A model generated the notes under the pieces. That model was not told where the DNA came from, did no database searches, and was given only the letters and a program-made list of their open reading frames with translations. A DNA stretch of 64,000 nt, taken from Silene latifolia (Eukaryota > Streptophyta > Magnoliopsida > Caryophyllales > Caryophyllaceae). Below are positions 58,980 through 64,000 of the stretch, piece by piece. A program made the position numbers and the translations under genes. The stretch lies in contig NC_133536.1 of assembly GCF_048544455.1 (NCBI RefSeq), positions 25,174,152-25,238,151 of the forward strand, given 5' to 3'. Positions within the stretch are counted from its first letter, which is position 1. Each line of letters opens with the position of its first letter.

Positions 58980-60935
58980 TGTAACACCCCGCGCCATTCT
59001 TATATTTTAAATGAACTTTTAAGTAATTTTTATTAAATAATTATTATTTAAAACTTATTTTCATAAAATATTGTCTTAGCCGTGTAACGGTGATGGGTTA
59101 CTCGACTTTTATGTTAAAATTGTGTGAATTGTGTAGTATTAGACTCACATGAATGTTAAATTTGATGTCTTTCATGCCCTTTGGTGATTTGGTGTTGAGT
59201 AGAATACTTGTATGATAATTCTCACATGTTTAAAGAGTAATTTCATGTCTTGTTGTACTATGGTGAAATATGAGATGATGTTAGTGTAATTCCCTCATAA
59301 TTATTTGATTAAGCCTCACTTTAATGACTTATAATCCACCCCATATGTTAATGACATCTCAAATCTGGTAATTTTTCATGTATTCATCATATTAGAGAAG
59401 TATGAAATGATTAAATGAAAGATGGTTGAATTTGGAAGACTTTAGATGGATGCTTGATGAGTTTTCGTGTACAGTGATCCTCTGCCGGTGGGCCGGCAGC
59501 CGGCCCACCCAACCGGCAGCGCGTCTTTGCATTTCTGACTTGTAAAAATAGAGAATTAAGCCTTTGTGATCCCCTGCCGGTGGGCCGGCAGCCGGCCTAC
59601 CCAACCGGCAGCGCGTACATGAAACTTTTGGTGCCTTTTTTTTTAATAGGGTGTATCCCCTGCCGGTGGGCCGGCAGCCGGTCAACCGGCAGAGAATACA
59701 CAATGTGAAATGTTGAACTTAATTGACTATAGTAGGTATTCCCTGCCGGTGGGCAATGAAATCCGGTCACCCTACAGAGAATACACATTGAATGTTTTTA
59801 CCTTGTTTCCTTTAGCTTGTATCCCTGCCGGTGGGCAGCAGCCACCACCCTACAGAGAATACACCCTCACCTAATTTGACATTGTTCACCATAGCATGAA
59901 TCCTCTGCCGGTGGGCCGGCAGCCGGTGCCCACACCGGCAGAGAGTACCTGATGTTTTTCATACCTTTATACTTATGCATGCTTCACATGAATTGTTTAC
60001 GTTATGTTTGTGCAATCTTTTCCACTCGTATTTGTGACCCGAGTGTGACGTTTTACATTGTGAGACTACTCGACATTCCTTATTTATTTGCCCTCGGTCA
60101 TTAGGTCACGGTTAGGTGCCATTGTTTCCGAGTTGGACTATTTTTCCTTCCGCCTCTTCGGACCGGGGGTCACGGTTAGGTGACAAGGTTCCGCTTGAGG
60201 TTACTCGACTTTCGGGCACGGTTAGGTGTACCATATTTCGAGTCTTGGATACGATTTGGTATCGTTTGTCTAATCGGGTGTCGTCCATCCCGAGAGTCTG
60301 GCCAGGTTTAGACTAGGACCGTATTATGATCGTCGTCCTACCAAGAGGTTGGAGTCTAGAGGGTTGTCTTGTTTGAGTCTATACTTTGTAATTTGTCTTA
60401 CATTTGAGTCGAGTCATTATTTGACCGTTTGACCTAATTATTCTTCGCTCATTTATGCATAACTACTCTTATTGCATTTTGTATACTAATCATGATTCTC
60501 TTGTTACCGTAAGTATTTATTCTTATGCTTGTTGGTTTAATTAAATTCTTAATTACTTGTATTTTGACATATTGTGGCTGGGAGAACCCTGAGTTACTCC
60601 CCACTGACGGTGGCTTTCATATTTATTATGAATGACAGGTTGGTGATGAAGCTTAAGTGGGGAAGACCGTGTGAGCTAGCGAGTTCTTACCTCGGACCTT
60701 ATTAGTTATTACATAATAGACTCACCTACTTTTCGAATTGATGTTAATTCGTGGGATATCTTTTCCCCAATAAATAGACTTGTGTTGTAAACTTAAACTT
60801 AATTATCTAAACTTATCTATCGTGTTGGTGATACCTCGCGTTGGACTTCACTAGAAGCTTTAAAAGTTTTAAAAATCTCGTGTTTCCGCCACGATTTACT
60901 AGTTATATTTAGTTGCCTCAACGAGGGGTGTCACA
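58980..60935 (+). repeat. Element E 3' LTR
   Basis: This 1956-bp LTR is nearly identical to 52375-54329 outside the hairpin array. The hairpin units at 59475-59950 are better palindromes here (CTGCCGGTGGGCCGGCAGCC recurs in four of the six units). Confidence 0.9.
59475..59950 (+). repeat. Hairpin array in E 3' LTR, more regular copy
   Basis: Six units 80-95 bases apart. Units 1, 2, 3 and 6 hold TGCCGGTGGGCCGGCAGCCGG, which can fold on itself and pair with the later ACCGGCAG. Units 4 and 5 keep only the left part (TGCCGGTGGGCA). Confidence 0.85.
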
Positions 60936-61211
60936 GTTATAACTAAAGACAACGGGTTGTTTAGGAATAACCGTTGTTGTTTGTTTTAAAAAAAAAAAAT
61001 TAAATATTACTAGATGCATGCATAATTACGGCCCGTTATAATTTCCGATGCATGCATTATTACTGCCATCCATGTGCATATGAATGGACAATATGGAATG
61101 AGAAGGGTTATAATAAGATTTGAAGCAGCAGAGAGAGATATGATGATGATTATGGCACAACTTCCTAGACATATATTAATTAAAAAACAACGCAAACCAC
61201 ACATTACTTAG

Positions 61212-61219
61212 TATAAATA
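61212..61219 (+). promoter_or_regulatory. TATA box before the small CACTA-borne ORF
   Basis: TATAAATA at 61212-61219 is followed by a CA-rich, G-poor leader of about 95 bases up to ATG 61339, typical of plant 5' UTRs. Confidence 0.5.
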
Positions 61220-61338
61220 CATGCATTATCTCAACCACCATTCCATTATCTCACTATCTCCAAACCCTAACTGCTAAATTAAAACAAACTCCAAACCCTA
61301 CTTAATCTTTCAAACAAACTCCAAACTTCATCAACAAA

Positions 61339-61545
61339 ATGAATGATATCATCCTTAAGACTCTTACTATGATCGAGAACAACAACAGTTTCATCCGCCG
61401 GTTGCTCCACATTGAGGACAGTTTCAGGAGCTACCTTGTGGATGCTCGATCCGCACTCAAGGACGCCAAAAAAGATGGCTTGACAGAGCAGCAGTTGTTG
61501 CAGCTATATGACGATATAGCAACTGCTGAACGAACCTCCAAATAA
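61339..61545 (+). CDS. 68-residue predicted helical protein carried by the CACTA element
   Basis: The ORF runs from ATG 61339 to TAA 61543-61545. It has an upstream TATA box and A-rich leader. Downstream is an AT-rich tail with AATGTAATTC that could serve as a poly(A) region. The product looks amphipathic and helical (FIRRLLHIEDSFRSYLVDAR, then LTEQQLLQLYDDIATAE). It has no signal peptide and no cysteine. I do not recognise a family. It lies inside the CACTA body, so it may be an element gene remnant (for example a piece of a TnpA-like protein) or a captured host exon. Confidence 0.4.
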   Translation: MNDIILKTLTMIENNNSFIRRLLHIEDSFRSYLVDARSALKDAKKDGLTEQQLLQLYDDIATAERTSK

Positions 61546-61643
61546 CTAAGGAAGAGAGGACGAATATCATAAAAGAGAATAAGACTCTCTATGAAAATAT
61601 AAGAATTGCATTTTTATTAATGTAATTCTTTTTTTAATTTATG

Positions 61644-61647
<4 letters not shown>

Positions 61648-61735
<88 letters not shown>
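61648..61735. repeat. (TA)n microsatellite
   Basis: An almost pure TA dinucleotide run of more than 80 bases follows the small ORF. It could form a cruciform, and its length is probably variable. Confidence 0.95.
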
Positions 61736-61737
<2 letters not shown>

Positions 61738-61889
61738 CTAATTAATTAAGTTTATCATGCATTCCTCTCTATCATCTTGCTTCTTCTTTATTTTATTTTA
61801 TTTAATTTGTTTTACTAGCTAATTAAGCAAATAATACTTAGAGAAATAACATAATTAATGATCGATAAAAACATATACATGCAAATGAA

Positions 61890-62045
61890 ATAATTAGAAA
61901 AAGAAAATAATGACGATGAAAGACGATGAAACCAACAGTGACGGCGAGATTTACCTGATAATTAGAGAAAGTAAGAGACGATGAAACCAACAGTGACGGC
62001 GAGATGATAAAGCGGCGATGAGAAAGAGAGAAAGAGACGATGAGA
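61890..62045. repeat. Short tandem duplication inside the CACTA element
   Basis: A block with GACGATGAAACCAACAGTGA and CGGCGAGAT is present twice (about 61924-61953 and 61977-62007). GATGAGAAAG phrases follow. No coding frame was recognised. Confidence 0.65.
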
Positions 62046-62161
62046 AAGTGTATGTTTAATTGTGTTTGTGTTTGTCTGTGTTTGTGTTTGTGTCTGTGTT
62101 AAGGTTTGTGTTTTGTGGTTGTAGCTGATCTGTGTTTGTGTGGTTTATAATATGGAAAGTA

Positions 62162-62470
62162 TTGACAACGGTTGTTAACAAAAACCGTTGTTAAAACGTT
62201 TTAACAACGGTTGTAAAACAAAAACCGTTGTTAAAAAGGTTTTAACAACGGGTTTAAAAAATAACCGTTGTGATTACTTTTCACTAACTTTGCGCCAATT
62301 TTGCGCCAATTTATTAACAACGGTTGGGCATGTTTGACCCGTTGTTAAAACTTATAACAACGGTTATATAACCATAACCGTTGTAATTAATTTTAGTAAA
62401 ATTCGCGTCATACGTTCTACAACGTCTATGGTGATTTTCGTGAATAAGCGTTGTTAAAGAAGCGTTGTAG
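62162..62470. repeat. Right subterminal repeat array of the CACTA element
   Basis: More than ten AACAACGGTT/AACCGTTGTT motifs lie in head-to-head pairs about 15 bases apart, giving many possible stem-loops. They mirror the left array. Confidence 0.85.
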
Positions 62471-62648
62471 TTGCCTGGATTTGTAGTAGTGAACTCTTAT
62501 TTTAGCTTCGTTCAGTTCAGCTCAACTCCATTTTGTTAAGTTCAATTCAAATAAGCTCTTACCAACCGAAAAAAATAGAGTCTAAATGTTTAATTAATCA
62601 CTAGTTATCCTATCTTAGTTTCCGCTAATCCTCAAACCCTACATTATA

Positions 62649-63153
62649 CTCCTTCCAATCCAGATAAATGGTAACACTTACTTAAAATGGACGATCCACA
62701 CAAATGGTAACATACTTTATTTGACAAAAAATAAGACTAACTTAACCTTGTTTTCAATACCTATTTACAAATTTGTCATTCTATGGCACACTCATCCACC
62801 ACCCATTTAACTCGCCTAAACCTAATTAAAACCCAATACATTGTTCACAAATTCTTGTTTGTGACGGCACATATCCGTCACTCTTGAGTGACGGATACCA
62901 TTTTACCTCACAAAGTACCCACTTTTTCTCTCTCTGCAACACTATTCATGTGGTCCCCTTTCTCCACTAACCCATTTTGTTACCATTTTAACTCACAAAA
63001 TATCCGCCACAAATGGTAACCCGTCACAAGGGAGACCAATTGTACATTGTTCTTGTGGTCTCATACAAAGTTTCCAACCTTATCCCTCACTTTTCCACTT
63101 TTATTTAAATAGCTCATTTTCCTTATGTTACCATTTATTCGAATCAGAGGAAA
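62649..63153. mobile_element. Stowaway-like MITE, 505 bp, with inner inverted repeat
   Basis: The left end CTCCTTCCAATCCAGATAAATGG matches the inverted right end, and TA pairs lie outside both. ATGGTAACA motifs recur in both arms. A second inverted pair (GTGACGGCACATATCCGTCAC and GAGTGACGGATACC, about 62860-62910) may be another inserted repeat. No gene was seen. Confidence 0.6.
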
Positions 63154-63410
63154 TATTAGTTGAGCATGGTTCCAACTTGAATCCAAGTTATGATCCAATA
63201 ATAATTGAGACAACACAATAGCTAGACTGTTCCAAAATCACGGCTTATTATTTCTGATTAAATCAGGTCAACTTTTTATGACTTGATGAATGAATGACTA
63301 GCCAATGAACAAAGTTTCATAAAGAGAGCAAATTGCCCTAATATAGTACATCTACCACACTTGCACTGTTTTTTTCTCAACAAAAATACTTGTGTTTGTT
63401 GTGGTACAAG

Positions 63411-63782
63411 CTAGGTAGCACCAAAACGGACACGAACACGACACGGACACGTGATACGGCATCCCATGAAATTTAGGACACGGGACACGCTATTTAAATT
63501 TAATAAAAAAACATATTTTATGGTTATAAATAATGTATGATTTTATTTTTGTATGTATTTGATACTAAATTTAGGTAATTGAAGGTAAAATTTGACCTTT
63601 AACTATAACTATTTCTCATTTCCCACTCAAACCAATCTTCTAATCAATCTCTTTTGACAATTTATTCCTCGTCTAAACTATAACATATTTAGGCGTGTGT
63701 CCAACGAGTGTCGGGTGTCCGGGTGTTCGACACGGTGTCAGACACGAGATGACTAGTTAGGAGGAGTGTCCGTGCTACCTAG
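63411..63782. mobile_element. Inverted-repeat element with GACACGG-rich ends
   Basis: A perfect 10-bp inverted repeat CTAGGTAGCA/TGCTACCTAG bounds 372 bp. The inner ends are rich in GGACACG and CGACACGG. Related pieces occur at 25124-25250 and in LPA3 intron 9 near 16830-17200. The sequence 63783-64000 beyond it shows nothing recognisable. Confidence 0.5.
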
Positions 63783-64000
63783 GGTAGAAGAAACACTGAA
63801 ATCTATGGTATTTGTCAAACACAAATTCGAAAATATTTACGGGTCAAATAATATATTATTTGTGTAGATAAGATAAAAGCAGAACGCTTAAATATTACTC
63901 CTTCCATTTAATTTTTATACATGCAAGTGATATGCTATTTGATTCGTTTTAACTAAAGACGGATATATATCCGTATTAAGAAAGACTAATTTTTTTATCA

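Larger units (their letters stand above)
52375..60935 (+). mobile_element. Element E: complete Tekay-like Ty3/gypsy retrotransposon
   Basis: The LTRs (52375-54329 and 58980-60935) start TGTAACACC and end GGTGTCACA. A perfect 5-bp duplication GTTAT flanks it (52370-52374 and 60936-60940). It has a Met tRNA primer binding site, gag-protease, RT-RNase H-integrase with a chromodomain-like end, and a polypurine tract. Outside the hairpin array the two LTRs differ at only a few bases (for example 52492 against 59097, and the CGCATTGG/CGCGTTGG site near 54234), so the insertion is young. One in-frame stop at 56076-56078 divides the coding region. Confidence 0.95.
52143..62491. mobile_element. CACTA (En/Spm-like) transposon carrying a nested retrotransposon
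   Basis: The left end reads CACTACTACAGATACAGGC. The right end read inverted is CACTACTACAAATCCAGGC. A 3-bp target duplication AAC flanks the element (52140-52142 and 62492-62494), the length CACTA elements make. Subterminal regions are packed with AACAACGGTT and AACCGTTGTT motifs in both orientations. Without element E (8561 bp plus a 5-bp duplicate) the transposon is only about 1.8 kb, so it is non-autonomous. No TnpA or TnpD transposase was recognised. It carries a small transcription-unit-like segment at 61212-61545. Confidence 0.88.

Noticed and set aside
58806..58997. Minus-strand ORFs opposite the element E pol, such as 58380-58727
   Set aside because: They are antisense shadows of a strongly supported pol frame.

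Overview
The window is nuclear DNA of a flowering plant. Two multi-exon genes with plant-type introns can be rebuilt from the sequence. The rest is a dense, nested mosaic of plant transposable elements: Ty3/gypsy (Tekay-like and Athila-like), CACTA, Mutator-like, Helitron, Stowaway-like and Tourist-like MITEs, a tRNA-derived SINE and LINE debris. The genes point to a eudicot. A Caryophyllales origin is only an impression from the repeat style and is not proven here.

Layout. 1-2524: repeat debris and a Mutator-like foldback element. 2543-11884: a second Mutator-like element whose arms carry two later insertions, a 6.95 kb non-coding Ty3-type retrotransposon (element A, 2918-9867, minus) and a 1.2 kb Helitron (10478-11663). 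12236-18714 (+): a 12-exon gene for a chloroplast DUF1995 protein, matching LPA3 (photosystem II assembly). 19158-23237 (-): a 3-exon HOOKLESS1-like GNAT acetyltransferase gene. The two genes are tail to tail. 23238-25814: promoter, MITEs, a SINE with a perfect 19-bp target duplication and a LINE RNase H remnant.

25815-46170 is a retrotransposon graveyard. It holds a truncated minus-strand Tekay-like element (B) whose leader is split by a 2.95 kb solo LTR, a back-to-back LTR fragment, and the 3' half of a plus-strand element (C). C's LTR is split by an intact-ended Athila-like non-autonomous element (D, 38022-43567) that encodes one unfamiliar 346-residue acidic protein. A further lone LTR follows. 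46171-52139 is intergenic with MITEs, tandem repeats and a long hairpin. 52143-62491 is a CACTA element with a 3-bp target duplication. It carries a small promoter-plus-ORF unit (61339-61545) and has been split by a complete, young Tekay-like retrotransposon (E, 52375-60935) with one in-frame stop between gag-protease and reverse transcriptase. The last 1.5 kb holds two more short inverted-repeat elements.

The most unusual signal is shared by elements A, B and C. The U3 part of every LTR, and the leaders of A and B, carry clusters of a 14-base palindrome of the form TACTCGNNCGAGTA. The clusters keep a fixed 4+2 layout (4+4 in A's leader) although the palindrome centre differs between families. 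Elements D and E carry different GC-rich palindromes in their LTRs. In E the two otherwise near-identical LTRs differ mainly at those hairpins.
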